A stretch of 64,000 nucleotides of DNA, from NCBI GenBank assembly GCA_009739215.1, contig VSJF01000003.1, positions 1,860,001 through 1,924,000 of the forward strand, in the 5' to 3' direction. Below, in pieces: positions 22,327 through 32,838 of the stretch. The stretch comes from Floccularia luteovirens. Lineage: Eukaryota; Basidiomycota; Agaricomycetes; Agaricales; Squamanitaceae. The notes below the pieces were generated by a model. That model was not told the origin of the DNA. It made no database searches and worked only from the letters and a program-made list of their open reading frames with translations. Both the position numbers and the translations under genes were made by a program. The first letter of the stretch is position 1, and each line of letters opens with the position of its first letter.

Positions 22327-23523
22327 ATGTCAGCTCCCTTGAAATCTACTCCTCTAGTGGCACCAGGACACACCCGACCTGTAACCCACCTCTCGTTTTC
22401 TCCGATCCAAGACGACGGAACCTTCTTGTTGGTCTCAAGCTGTAAGGATGGGAATCCAATGTTGAGAGAATGGACTGGGGACTGGATCGGCACGTTCCTC
22501 GGCCATAAAGGTGCGGTCTGGAGTACAAAGCTCTCTCCAGACGCATCAAGAGCTGCCTCGGGCAGTGCAGACTTTACCGCGTAAGCTTAGCGGTTAACAA
22601 ATCATGAATTTTTTATTAACATCAACCAGGAAAGTATGGGATTCCTACACAGGCGCTATGTTACATTCGTTCCCGCATAATCACATTGTCCGAAGTGTCG
22701 CGTTATCGCCCACATCTGCACATTTGCTTACTGGTGGACAAGAGAAAAAAGTCAGAATTTTCGACTTGCAACGGCCAGATGCCGATCCAGACTTCCTCCT
22801 TGACAATGGCCCTTTATCTCATGAAGGAATGGTAAAGAGTGTTGTGTGGGTTGGTGAGCACACTGGCGTTACTGCCAGCGAGGATTGCAAAATCAAGTGC
22901 GTAAGCAGATGTAATTATGTAAAATACCTTGCTGACTGGTAAACAGGTGGTGGGATCTTCGTACCCGAAAGCTTACCACCAGTCTGGTCTTCCCAAATCC
23001 AATCACTTCTATGGAATTATCCCCACAAACACAGAGGCTTGTAGTGGCCTCCGGAAATACAGTCGCCTTTATACCAGTGTTACCTAATGGTCAAGCACAC
23101 AGTCTTACTCTCCCGTACAACCCTTCCTCTGCTTCGATCCATCCTATCCTACAGGACCGCTTTGTCACAGGCAACTTAGGTGATGAGTGGGTAAGAGTGC
23201 ATGGTATGGATGGTGAGGAGCGAGAAATACTTAAAGGCCACCATGGGCCTGTGCATTGTGTCGAGTTCAGTCCTGATGGTGAGATGTATGCAAGCGGCAG
23301 CGGTAAGTCAAAGATTTAAGCATTTTATGGGGAAACTGTCTAACTAGTGATCTGATCTTTGTTAACCATTAGAGGATGGTCAGTATACAAGTCCCTTTAC
23401 TACCCTTGTATTACCCGTACTGACCATGTTATCTTCATGTCAGGTACGATTCGTTTATGGCAAACAACTCCGGGGAAGACCTATGGTTTATGGCAAGGGC
23501 CATCCAACGTCAACGGGCATTAA
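22327..23523 (+). CDS. STRAP: WD40 protein STRAP (UNR-interacting/SMN-associated type)
   Basis: Seven WD40 blades can be followed: [33 protein letters not shown] with [33 protein letters not shown] with [19 protein letters not shown] with [36 protein letters not shown], and [20 protein letters not shown] ending [20 protein letters not shown]. This order and the [10 protein letters not shown] block are typical of STRAP, a scaffold linked to the SMN complex, translation control and kinase signalling. The last blade depends on a 6-nt microexon (23373-23378) that supplies Glu-Asp; without it the SEDGT turn is missing. Length, about 325 residues, fits the family. Confidence 0.88.
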
Positions 23524-23694
23524 AACACATTAATGGTGCAATGTATAGCCGCAAACAATTATGACAACGTATTTTGAGATACCGTATACTGTAATGAAGC
23601 CCGTTTGTACTGGAGCACATACAACTATCAAGCTATTGAGACAAGCACGATAAGGAATTTCAAGGATAAGATAAATACACCGAATCACGTGATA

Positions 23695-23702
23695 AAAGGG
23701 CA
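23695..23702. promoter_or_regulatory. TCACGTGA palindrome upstream of NTF2-like gene
   Basis: A perfect CACGTG-core palindrome lies about 80 bp before the start at 23784, in a 260-bp intergenic space. Candidate bHLH binding site. Confidence 0.4.
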
Positions 23703-23783
23703 TAACGGAATGCAAAGTCCGAACCGAAGGGTCAGAGTCCGACACGAATCCACAGACTGACGCTGAACCTTCTAGCTAGCCGA

Positions 23784-24741
23784 ATGAAACTATCCTTGAC
23801 AAGTGGATATCATCATATGCCATATACTCACCATAGTCGCTCAGGTTCCGGTAGTTCAGCTTCTCAAAACCGCCCTCGATCGCTGTCACCTCCTTCTCAA
23901 ACCTACCACCCTCCATCTTTATTAGCTTCTGTACCCACTCCGGCGCTTGTCGAATCTGTTGCTGGTGCTGCGCACTACTCAGGCGCTCGAGTAGACCCAG
24001 ATGTCATTTTGAACCGTAGGAGAAGCAGTCACACGAGGAAACAATCTGCCGACATAAAGCACGACCACAAAAGGATATTAGCTGACCTCCAAGAGTTGTA
24101 CTGTGGTAGACCAACATTGGAGATACTTGAAAGATCGTGGAATAGAGACGCGATATTTGAGGTGCATAGGACTTACGCAGGTCACCCTTAACTGTGTTGA
24201 TTCATTACTTAGGACCCGCTATGTCACTGTAAAGGGTTTAATGAGTATGCTGCTCAGGTGAGATTAGACCTCTTAGCTCATGTTCCCTGTGCATCCTCAC
24301 TAATGCGTGCTATTACAGTGGTTTGCATTGGTACGTTACATCATATTGGACAACTCCACCAACATAACAATGAGTTTCCATAGCCCAAACTCTTCTCCAA
24401 GTCAGAAACACTGTCAACCCGAGTAATGTCCTCAACCGACGAGCCAAACCGTCTCGTGTTTTACCAAATCCAGGAATATACAACTCGGCTACTGGGTCGA
24501 AAGAGAGTACGTGTACAACAATGAACGCAATGAATGCCTGATTAAAAAGGACACGTTTACTCTCATACAGACGACTGAATCTATCATTGTCGTTGACATG
24601 GATGACGATGAGAAGATTATCAAACTTGTAGATCAATGGGGTGGGAAAGATTTACCGTCCTGGATTGGAGCAGGGTTCCTACGTTCTTTGAACGCCAAGC
24701 TTACACCATGGCTAATCCATATTCCAAAACGCACTGCTTGA
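23784..24741 (+). CDS. NTF2/SnoaL-like fold protein of unknown function
   Basis: A Ser/Pro-rich N-terminus (about 90 residues) precedes a compact domain: ILADLQELYCGRPTLEILER, RDAIFEDPLCHCKGFNEYAA, WFALPKLFSK, LVFYQIQEYTTRLLGRKR, ESIIVVDMDDDEKIIKLVDQW, LPSWIGAGFLRSLNAKL. The alternating pattern with D-x-x-W and IIKLVDQW resembles the NTF2-like/SnoaL fold seen in many uncharacterised fungal proteins. No catalytic role can be assigned. The apparent break near 24500 is a real intron (GTACGT...ACAG, in phase), so the gene is intact. One exon is only 12 nt (Trp-Phe-Ala-Leu, around 24320). Confidence 0.65.
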
Positions 24742-25225
24742 TTTTTGGAGAATGTTGTTCACCTCATTTCGTTATGAATGTAAGTCTACTAATTGTAATT
24801 ATGATCAGTTGCATGTACTCCGTACCATTATGTAATAATCTCGGGAAACACAAACGGTTCCTTTATATATGTAGCCTCGTAAATAACCCATCTCTAGTCT
24901 TATATATCTATTGGGATATCTGTCCTTCTCCTTCTCATGTCACTTACAATATAGTACACTTTGCGAACACATCTGCAGAAACAAAATACTTTCGTGCACG
25001 ACCCAGTCGGGCCGTGTTATCTTTTTCCAAATGAAGTATCGGGCTAGCGAAGATATTGTACGCAATAATGTTCCATCTATTCTTCCATTTTCTCAGGAGG
25101 TCAGCTGAACGTTACGGATAACCAATCCACTTACGTATGAAAACCAACTAATTCTAGGGTGAAGCTTGAGTTTGAAGATATAAGAAGCCAGCAATTCTGA
25201 TAGCTTGCTAATCTAACAAACCAAC
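24742..25225. other. Intergenic region, SDR promoter
   Basis: AT-rich, with no coding exon recognised. A TATA-like GATATAAG lies at about 25178, some 45 bp before the SDR start. Confidence 0.4.
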
Positions 25226-26465
25226 ATGCTTTCTCTCAGGTTCCGTAGCCCTCCTATCTGCACCAATCTTCTCAAGACGTCCCACTCCGGCAGCAGGGTG
25301 TCTCAAGGTCGCAGGCCAGAATTAAAGTCTATCAGGGCATTCTCAGCGACCAATCAAGTTTCGAAACAAGTAGTACAGTCTGTCTCTCCATTAGCCCCTA
25401 TAGGTGTCAATGCTGCTCTCGAAGCATCTTCAGAAAAGCCAAAGCCCAAGATTTTTGATGAATTCGCGCTCACTGATCGCGTTGGAATCGTCTCGGGGGG
25501 TAACCGTGGATTAGGACTTGAGATGGCTTTGGCTCTTTGCGAAGCTGGAGCGCGTGCAATATATTGCTTCGACCTTCCCTCCAAACCATCCGAGGAATGG
25601 GAGAAAACACGGCAATTTGTGGAGCGAATGCAAAACGGCTCTAGACTGGAATATGTCAGTATTGATGTGACGGATCAGAAGAAAGTCTGGAAGCAAGCAG
25701 CAAATATCGGAGACAAGGAAAAAAGAATGGACGTTTGTGTAGCAGCTGCTGGGATATTGAAGCAAAATACAGACTGTTTACAGTATCCTGCTGAACAATT
25801 CAAAGAGGTAGGTGGTGCACTCATTCTGTGTATTGTGGGGGTGTCATCTGTTCGGACAGGTTTTGAGCGTGAACGTCAATGGAGTTCTGTACACCGCTCA
25901 AGCTGCTGGACAGCAAATGGTTAGGTTCGGAAACCGCGGAAGCATAATCCTCATTGCATCCATGTCAGGAAGTATCACCAACCGGGTGGGTCCAAATGAA
26001 TGGCCACAATTCACAACCATATGTTCAAAATTTTGTAAAAATAGGATCATGCATGGGTGTCTTACAACACAAGTAAATCAGCTGTTTTGCAGATGGGCCG
26101 CAGTATGGCATGCGAGCTTGGCATGAAAAATATTCGTGTCAACACCCTTTCTCCAGGGCATATCTACACATCGTCTGTGCTGCTTCGTCTTTTACTAAAT
26201 ATAATACTGATTATCGACTTTTATACAGCATGACTGCGGCATTCCTCGATAAGCAACCTCACCTATTAGAGAAATGGTCTCAGTCGAATCCGATTGGACG
26301 TATTGGACGGCCAGATGAACTTAGGGGGGTCGTCACATGGCTGGCGAGCGATGCTTCAAGTTTCTGCACAGGGAGCGAGTGAGTGATTAACAGATATTAA
26401 AACATGTGTCTTTATTGATGTGGGGCGATAGTATCATCGTCGCTGGAGGTCATACATCGTGGTGA
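25226..26465 (+). CDS. Short-chain dehydrogenase/reductase, probably mitochondrial
   Basis: The first 75 residues are basic and Ser-rich without a domain (MLSLRFRSPPICTNLLKTSH...), resembling a mitochondrial presequence. The classical SDR fold follows: GIVSGGNRGLGLEMALALCE (GGNRGLG coenzyme motif), CVAAAGI (NNAG position), VNVNGVLYTAQAAGQQM, SIILIASMSGS with the catalytic Ser, YNTSKSAVLQM (Tyr-x-x-x-Lys), VNTLSPGHIYTSM, PIGRIGRPDELRGVVTWLAS and IIVAGGHTSW. These are the features of the NAD(P)-dependent polyol/sorbose reductase-like group. The true substrate cannot be told. Six exons; the intron after GSITNR and the one before MTAAFL both splice in frame. Confidence 0.82.
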
Positions 26466-27263
26466 TAAAATGAAAGGGTGAACGGGTAAATTCGATAGGA
26501 AAAGTTGTGGTGTTGTTGTATTGAATACTGATCAATAAAAAGCTCCAATGTAAACATCTCATTGAATGTTGTTTATGATACCCTGAAAGTATATAACAGC
26601 ATGTGTACATTTGATATGGGTATGATAACTCGTAAGATTCGAGGATGTCGTATCTAGATCCTCCCTGAGTCAGATCGATGCCCCACCTTCGTTTTAAGTT
26701 TAAAGTGCCTTTGAACAAGCTTGAGAATTGCCAAACTTGAATTCAACGATGACGATGGGTCATCCACCTTCGCTGATTAAAAAAACTTCTTAAAGCAAGC
26801 TATATTTTGCTGTTTAATATCATCAGTCGAGATGACATGCCATAATGGATTGAGAAGGCTAATAATTGGCATAGGGTTTCCAAAATAGTTCTTTTAATTT
26901 GAGCCATCTGGGCGTCAGGAAATTGATATTGCCAGGAGTGCAGGTCTCTGTACATGGTAATAGGGAGGACGCGAAGTGATCGACAGATTGAGAGGTTCCC
27001 AAAAATATCGGCACAGAGTGAAATGATCGAAGGCAGAGATACATTCCTGATTCCAGATAGGAACCTAAGAGAGATTTGGAAGACAAATGATCCGGGTACA
27101 TTGTTCGTTCTATGTTTGAAAGACACCTGACCTCGGGTACCATGGAAAAACTGCGCTTACATCAAATACATGTCTGGAGTCATAAAACTTGGGAAGTACG
27201 AACATGATGAGGATAAATGATACTACCTACATCCCGAGGAACACGCAGTGAGAGACATCCTTA
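26466..27263. other. Convergent intergenic region with an orphan minus-strand ORF
   Basis: Between the 3' ends of the SDR gene and CMC2. A minus-strand open frame (27126-26800, 108 codons) has a leucine-rich stretch (SLRFLSGIRNVSLPSIISLC) that could be a relic of an F-box/LRR-type gene, but no promoter or partner exon is visible. Nothing else recognised. Confidence 0.35.
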
Positions 27264-27610
27264 TTACGCGGCATGAAAATTTTTCAGAGCCTGTTCTGCT
27301 TTATCCTGCCTTTCTTTTGCCAGTTCTCTATTGCGTGATGACCGTGCTATACGCTAGGTATTGAAGGTCAGTCAGTAACATAACTCATGTGAGATGCTAG
27401 TATGGACGTATTACCTCGGTCCTCAAACAATGGTTCAGCTGGTCTTTTTGTGTATTACACGATCCGGTTAACCTTGCCCATCCACTAGTATGACATAATT
27501 CCAGTGCCTCGATAAACTCTTTGCATACTATCGTCTGAGGAATCAGGTTTAGGACGAACCCGAATAGCTTAAAACAAACCGAGTTTTTTGTCGGAGAGCT
27601 GTGGGTGCAT
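27264..27610 (-). CDS. CMC2: Cytochrome c oxidase assembly factor CMC2
   Basis: Three small exons join to a protein of about 80 residues: MHPQLSDKKLVCKEF, the twin CX9C motifs C-KEFIEALEL-C and C-NTQKDQLNH-C, and HTSGWARLTGS between them. A charged helix (RIARSSRNRELAKERQDK) follows and the protein ends FHAA. This matches CMC2, an intermembrane-space CHCH protein required for complex IV assembly. Exon 1 encodes only MHPQLSDKKL and ends in phase 1 before GTTTGT. The acceptor is the ACGATAG site rather than the nearer CTCAG, because only that one keeps the frame. Exons are too short to show as long open frames. Divergent from transketolase (253 bp apart). Confidence 0.85.
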
Positions 27611-27863
27611 TTGAATGAAAGACGATAAAGATAACGATAACGATGTCCAAAGATGGCGCCCAGAGTAGTGATAATACCAAAAAGGCGTATACGAAAGCCT
27701 TTGAGGTAAGTGGAAGGAGTAGTGAGAGTTGTCGGCTCGGAAAGCGGGGCGCCCGACTCGGCAGAAAATAGGCGGATGTCGAATTAGGGCCGATGGGGAT
27801 GGCAAGATTAGATAAAATCCTAACAAAGTCTTGCGTTCATCCCATCATCCCCCTTACATTACC

Positions 27864-30726
27864 ATGGCCTCCTTCACCCCCAACAAAGCTGACGATGTGG
27901 CTATTGCTACTATCCGTACACTTGCAGTAGATGTAGTAGGCAAAGCAAATTCAGGCCACCCAGGTACGATCTGCCGTTCGGTTTTGTGAAGATCTTGATC
28001 AACAAAACAATTTCTACAGGTGCTCCTATGGGAATGGCTCCAGTTGCACACATCCTATTCTCCAGGTATAAATTTTCTCGTGATTTTACGAGAGCGCGTT
28101 CGAAAGCTGTACAATTTCAGGTTCCTCAATGCCAACCCGAAAAACTCTAAATGGTTCAACCGCGATCGATTTGTTCTATCTAATGGGTAAGCTTCGAGCA
28201 TGTTCAACAGATTTTCTATATATCTGATTTGCTCTCGAATAATAGACACGCGTAAGTTTCCTGCTGTTGAGTTAGAAACAGCAATTCATTGTCTTTCAGA
28301 TGCGCTCTCCAGTATTGCTTGCTCCACTTGCTGGGTTATAAACTCACTATGGATGATCTGAAACTCTTCCGTCAAGTTGACTCTAAGACTCCAGGACATC
28401 CAGAAGCTGGTCACACCGACGGTATAATGAATTTATGTATTACTGCTTACACAGTGCTCAAAACAAGGTTTCAGGTATTGAGGTTACTACAGGGCCTCTG
28501 GGGCAAGGTGTCAGTAATGCTGTTGGATTGGCCATTGCACAAGCACACCTTGCTGCAACTTTCAACAAGGACGGATTTGATCTGATCAACAACTACACAT
28601 ATGGTATTTAGGATTTTGTCAGTCGGTTACCAGCTACTGATTACATTTCAGCATTTGTTGGCGACGGGTGTTTAATGGAGGGTGTCGCAAGTGAAGCGGC
28701 AAGTCTTGCTGGTCATCTTCAACTCGGAAACCTTATTGTTGTAAGTATCCAGATTCTTCATGTTCAGTTCTTCTCTCAATGTCTATGAAAGATCTATGAC
28801 GACAATCGTAAGTTTTTATACTCGCGAAATTAAATCAGGGCACACCTTAATACGATCATAAAGACATTTCTATTGATGGAGATACCGCTGTCGCATTCAC
28901 CGAAAACGTAGAACAGCGATTCCTAGCTTACAACTGGCAAGTCCTCCACGTTGATGATGGTGACCGGTGAGTATATATATGCGTGTTCTGGACCGGTCTG
29001 AGCATTTTCAAGTGACCTTGTCGCAATCCATGCCGCAATTGCGCAGGCTCGCCAAGAGAAGAACAAGCCGACTATCATTCGCCTTAGGACAACAATCGGG
29101 TATGGTTCCAAGCAACAAGGAACACATGGTGTTCATGGATCACGTGAGTGGGCGACAATGTCGAGTTGTTAAACTTGTGTTTACAACAAAAGCGCAGCCT
29201 TGAAGGCGGATGACATCGAAGCTGTAAAGACTAAATTTGGCTTCCCAGCCGACAAGAAATTCTACGTGCCCCAGGAGGCATATGACTACTTTGCAGAATT
29301 CGGAAAGAGGGGAGCTGCTTTGGAAGAGAAATGGAATGCACTCCTTGCGTCATATGCCAAGAATTATCCCAAAGAACACGCAGAACTCACTCGTAGAATT
29401 GCAGGCAGACTGCCCGATGGCTGGGAGAAGAGTCTACCTGTTTACAAGCCCTCAGACCCCGCTCAAGCATCGCGCAAACTTTCGGAAATTGTCCTAACAG
29501 CTATCACACCTGTGCTTCCTGAGCTTATCGGGGGATCGGCAGACTTAACTGGAAGCAACCTGACAAAAGTGAAGAAGAGCGTTGATTTCCAACCACCCAG
29601 CACTGGACTTGGAACTTACGCTGGAACATATATTCGATATGGTGTTCGTGAACACGGTATGGGTGCTATCGCCAATGGAATCCATGCCTATGGCGGTCTC
29701 ATTCCATTTGTTGCAACATTCTTGGTTAGTGATTAGTGGTACATAGGGTGCATTACTCTGATATTCTCTGAAGAACTTTGTGTCATATGCATCTGGTGCG
29801 GTCAGGCTCTCTGCTTTGAGCGGTCACCAAGTTATCTGGGTCGGTGAGTGATTATCCCGATTTATTGAAATAAACCGTCCTCAACATAACGAGTTCAGCT
29901 ACACATGACTCCATCGGTCTGGGAGAGGATGGACCCACTCACCAACCTGTTGAGACCGGCATTGCGTTACGCTCCACCCCAAACCTTGCTTTCTGGCGTC
30001 CGGCTGATGGGAATGAAGCTTCAGCCGCATATTACGTTGCTCTGACATCTCCCAGAACACCATCTGTCTTGTCGCTATCTCGCCAGAACCTTCCAAATCT
30101 TGAAGGATCAACTATTGAAAAGGCCGTTCGTGGTGGATATGTGCTCCATGAAGAAGCTAATGAAGACCTCACTATCGTGAGCACGGGAAGTGAAGTCTGC
30201 ATCGCCGTTGAGGCAGCCACCAAACTCCGTGAACAAGGGATCAAGACCCGGGTTGTCAGTCTTCCTTGCTGGCTCACATTCGACCAGCAAGATGAGGACT
30301 ACAGGCTTAGCGTTTTGAGGAGTGGTGCTCCCATTCTGTCGTTGGAGGCTCTTTCTGTAAGACTTCTGGTATTAGTTGAATTTACGCTTGCTTATCATTT
30401 CTATGCAAACTTGCAGACCGCTGGTTGGGAGAGATATAGCCATGAGGTTTGATCCACATTCATGGCAGAGACATTCTATTAACAATAACTTTGTCATAAC
30501 AGCAATTCGGTTTGAAAGCATGGGGTGCATCTGGACCATACCAAAAGGTATATGAGAAATTCGGCATTACTGGATCAAGTATGTGACAAATTTAAACACT
30601 TTTGTATGGATGCCTGCTCACACCCAAATTATAGACATTGCCGTCGTGGGCAAGAAGGTCGTTGATTTCTATAAAAAGAAAGGCGGCGATGTTGTATCTC
30701 CTCTTGTCAAGGCATTTAGCTTGTAA
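27864..30726 (+). CDS. TKL1: Transketolase
   Basis: Thiamine-diphosphate enzyme of the non-oxidative pentose phosphate pathway. Motifs in order: [18 protein letters not shown] (cofactor His), RFVLSNGHACALQY (second His), SKTPGHPE (third His), [37 protein letters not shown] with IYDDNHIS (metal/ThDP-binding GDG...N), [52 protein letters not shown] (catalytic Glu in VREHGM), [17 protein letters not shown], and the C-terminal [12 protein letters not shown]. About 680 residues, as in the family. It has many small introns, and the Gly-His-Ala of SNGHA is provided through a 6-nt microexon (28246-28251). No break seen. Divergent from CMC2. Confidence 0.95.
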
Positions 30727-30964
30727 GGTCCGCATTCTTTCGTAGAGCGGGAAAGCTAGAATAGACAAGGACCAAGTTGCTAAAGAATAGATTAAGCAGT
30801 GTATCAGTTTTCTGAGTTACCTGTAATACTGGCTGGAAAATATATATTGGGTCAACGATCGAGAATACGCCTAGGTCTGAGATGACGACACTCAATGTGG
30901 AAAAAGGTTAGAACGCTTCTAAGCATTAAAGAGGGCGCGCGAGCTCTAACAACATGCAAAAGGT

Positions 30965-31515
30965 CTACCTCCTCTGTACTACAACAGTATCCCACATTCT
31001 CCTCTCAGATTCCTCCTTCATTACTTCCTCTACGTGGGACTTGAGGTATCGAGTGTCCTGTTGAATTCACAGTGAGGACTTGGGCAGGTTAGAAATCGAG
31101 AATGCAAACCTCCTCTGCTTTTATCCATTGTTCCTTTGGAAGTGGTGCATGCACAACACTAGCTTGCGAAGCACGTTTAATGCGATATGCGCGGTCATAG
31201 TGCTCACTTGGAGTCAAACGAGTGAGAGCCTGTTGATTTTTTGTTCATTCTGTGTCCGCAATTGTATCAACTCAGAAACATGAGTACGTACTCTCTGTAC
31301 TGTGAGGTTTTCCTCAACCACTAAACCCGTCACAAAGTCAGATCCAAATTGACAAAATACAAGAGTTGGTGCGTACGGAGGTCATCGTATTTGAAGCCAT
31401 ACTTCCTGTAGCCACTGGCGTTTGCGTACCAGTTAGCAAGAGGTGTTACCCATTTTGATAGAGTACGTGAAGATTTGATGTATGGGGCTAAAGTCAAGCC
31501 CAGAGGACCAAACAT
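30965..31515 (-). CDS. QCR7: Cytochrome bc1 complex subunit 7 (QCR7/UQCRB)
   Basis: Four exons give MFGPLGLTLAPYIKSSRTL, KWVTPLANWYANASGYRKYG, FKYDDLLVEENLTVQR, ALTRLTPSEHYDRAYRIKRA, VVHAPLPKEQWIKAEED and RYLKSHVEEVMKEESERR. This is the QCR7/UQCRB family: Y(R/K)K-G-x-K(Y/F)DD near the middle, and EQWIKAEED near the end. It is a matrix-side peripheral subunit of respiratory complex III, needed for its assembly. The first intron donor is GTACGC after the phase-1 base of Leu, and the last is GTTTGC. An upstream Met in the same open frame adds unconserved residues, so 31515 was chosen. Divergent from the NDP-kinase gene (222 bp apart). Confidence 0.87.
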
Positions 31516-31662
31516 GTTGAATAGGATAAGTTTTAGGACTTCAGTGAAAGCTTTGCAAGAAACTAGAACGGGTAATTCACGGACGTATCCGGATGTATGT
31601 ATGCGTGTGTTTGGCATATGTGGCAGATTTGTTATCTTAGATCGTCGATAGTGCAAGAAAAT

Positions 31663-31670
31663 TATAAAAA
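31663..31670 (+). promoter_or_regulatory. TATA box of NDP-kinase gene
   Basis: TATAAAAA lies 68-75 bp upstream of the ATG at 31738, in a region followed by a CT-rich stretch and an AATCACAATG start context. This suits a highly expressed housekeeping gene. Confidence 0.5.
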
Positions 31671-31737
31671 TCAGATTTTTCCATCTTGATCTCTTCCAAA
31701 AGTCTCCTTTGCACCTCCAACTTCATATTAAATCACA

Positions 31738-32427
31738 ATGTCTGTCACAGAGCGCACCTACATCATGATCAAGGTAACAATATGGCTTAACCACCGTTAT
31801 TCATAGCTAACGACGCGCTTGCTACCCAGCCCGACGGGGTTCAACGCAGCCTTGTTGGAAAGATCATCGCCAGATTTGAAGAGCGAGGTTACAAGCTGAT
31901 TGCCCTCAAGATGACCCAGCCTACCGAGGCACACCTTGAAAAACGTTTGTTACATTCTGTATCAATCACTTTGAAACAATCGATTAATAATCTGCACCCT
32001 GATCATAGACTATGCTGACCTTAAGGGCAAACCCTTCTTCCCTGGCTTGATCAAGTACATGGCATCTGGACCTGTCGTTGGTATGGTCTGGCAAGGACTC
32101 GACGCCGTCAAAACTGGCCGTGTCATGCTCGGTGCCACCAACCCGCTTGCCTCTCCAGTTGGTATGTTTCTGCATTGAATATGATAAATTAAGCGTGATA
32201 TATACATTCCAATATAGGATCCATCCGCGGAGACTTCTGTCTTGCTGTTGGCCGCAACATCTGCCATGGGTCTGACTCCGTTGAAAGTGCTGAAAAAGAA
32301 ATCGCACTGTAAGTCTATTAATGCAGACATTATTTTTGATCCGTCTGACGAGAAATTCTCGCTCAGCTGGTTCCCCGAGGGAGTTGTACAATACACTAGT
32401 GCATTAGAGTCCTGGGTTTTCGAGTGA
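31738..32427 (+). CDS. YNK1: Nucleoside diphosphate kinase
   Basis: Five exons join to the canonical chain of about 150 residues: [77 protein letters not shown] and [20 protein letters not shown] (phospho-histidine in NICHGSDS), ending [19 protein letters not shown]. The enzyme transfers gamma-phosphate from ATP to NDPs through the His intermediate. The first intron follows MIK; the last exon is located after CTCGCTCAG. All family landmarks are present, so the gene is intact. Divergent from QCR7. Confidence 0.95.
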
Positions 32428-32838
32428 TTGATTGGGGTTATCAGATCATTAGGGTCACGTGTAATAATAGATAAAATGCAAAAAATCGCGATTCTCTCAC
32501 CGGAAAAGAAGCAGCGTTAATAACTGTCGAATCAGAATTTGTCGTTTGAAACAAATACTCATATCCCGGTCCCACATGTCATACCTAAATAGTATCATTC
32601 ACAGACTCAATACTCCATCGTGGAAAGTTTTGTCTTCGCTTGAGGTTTCTTTTGAGTTTCGCAAATTTTCGTTGGTTGATGCCTGTCACTTTCTCACAGT
32701 TCCAGCATGCTCTTGCCGTTCTATTGCTTCACAACCCGGAAAGCGATGATGGCGGGGTTTTTGTTCACTGATATAATCTCAAACATGGGGACGTGGGGTG
32801 TCCTCTTTTCCTGAGAGCTGACAACACTTCCTATCACC
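32428..32838. other. Intergenic region, promoter of DOMON-b561 gene
   Basis: Holds the NDK 3' flank and a TCACGTGT box at 32455-32462. A 67-codon open frame (32546-32749) has no motif. Nothing else recognised. Confidence 0.4.

Noticed and set aside
24480..24560. Apparent frameshift in the NTF2-like gene
   Set aside because: A GTACGT...ACAG intron in phase 0 joins LLGRKR to TTESIIVV and removes the problem.
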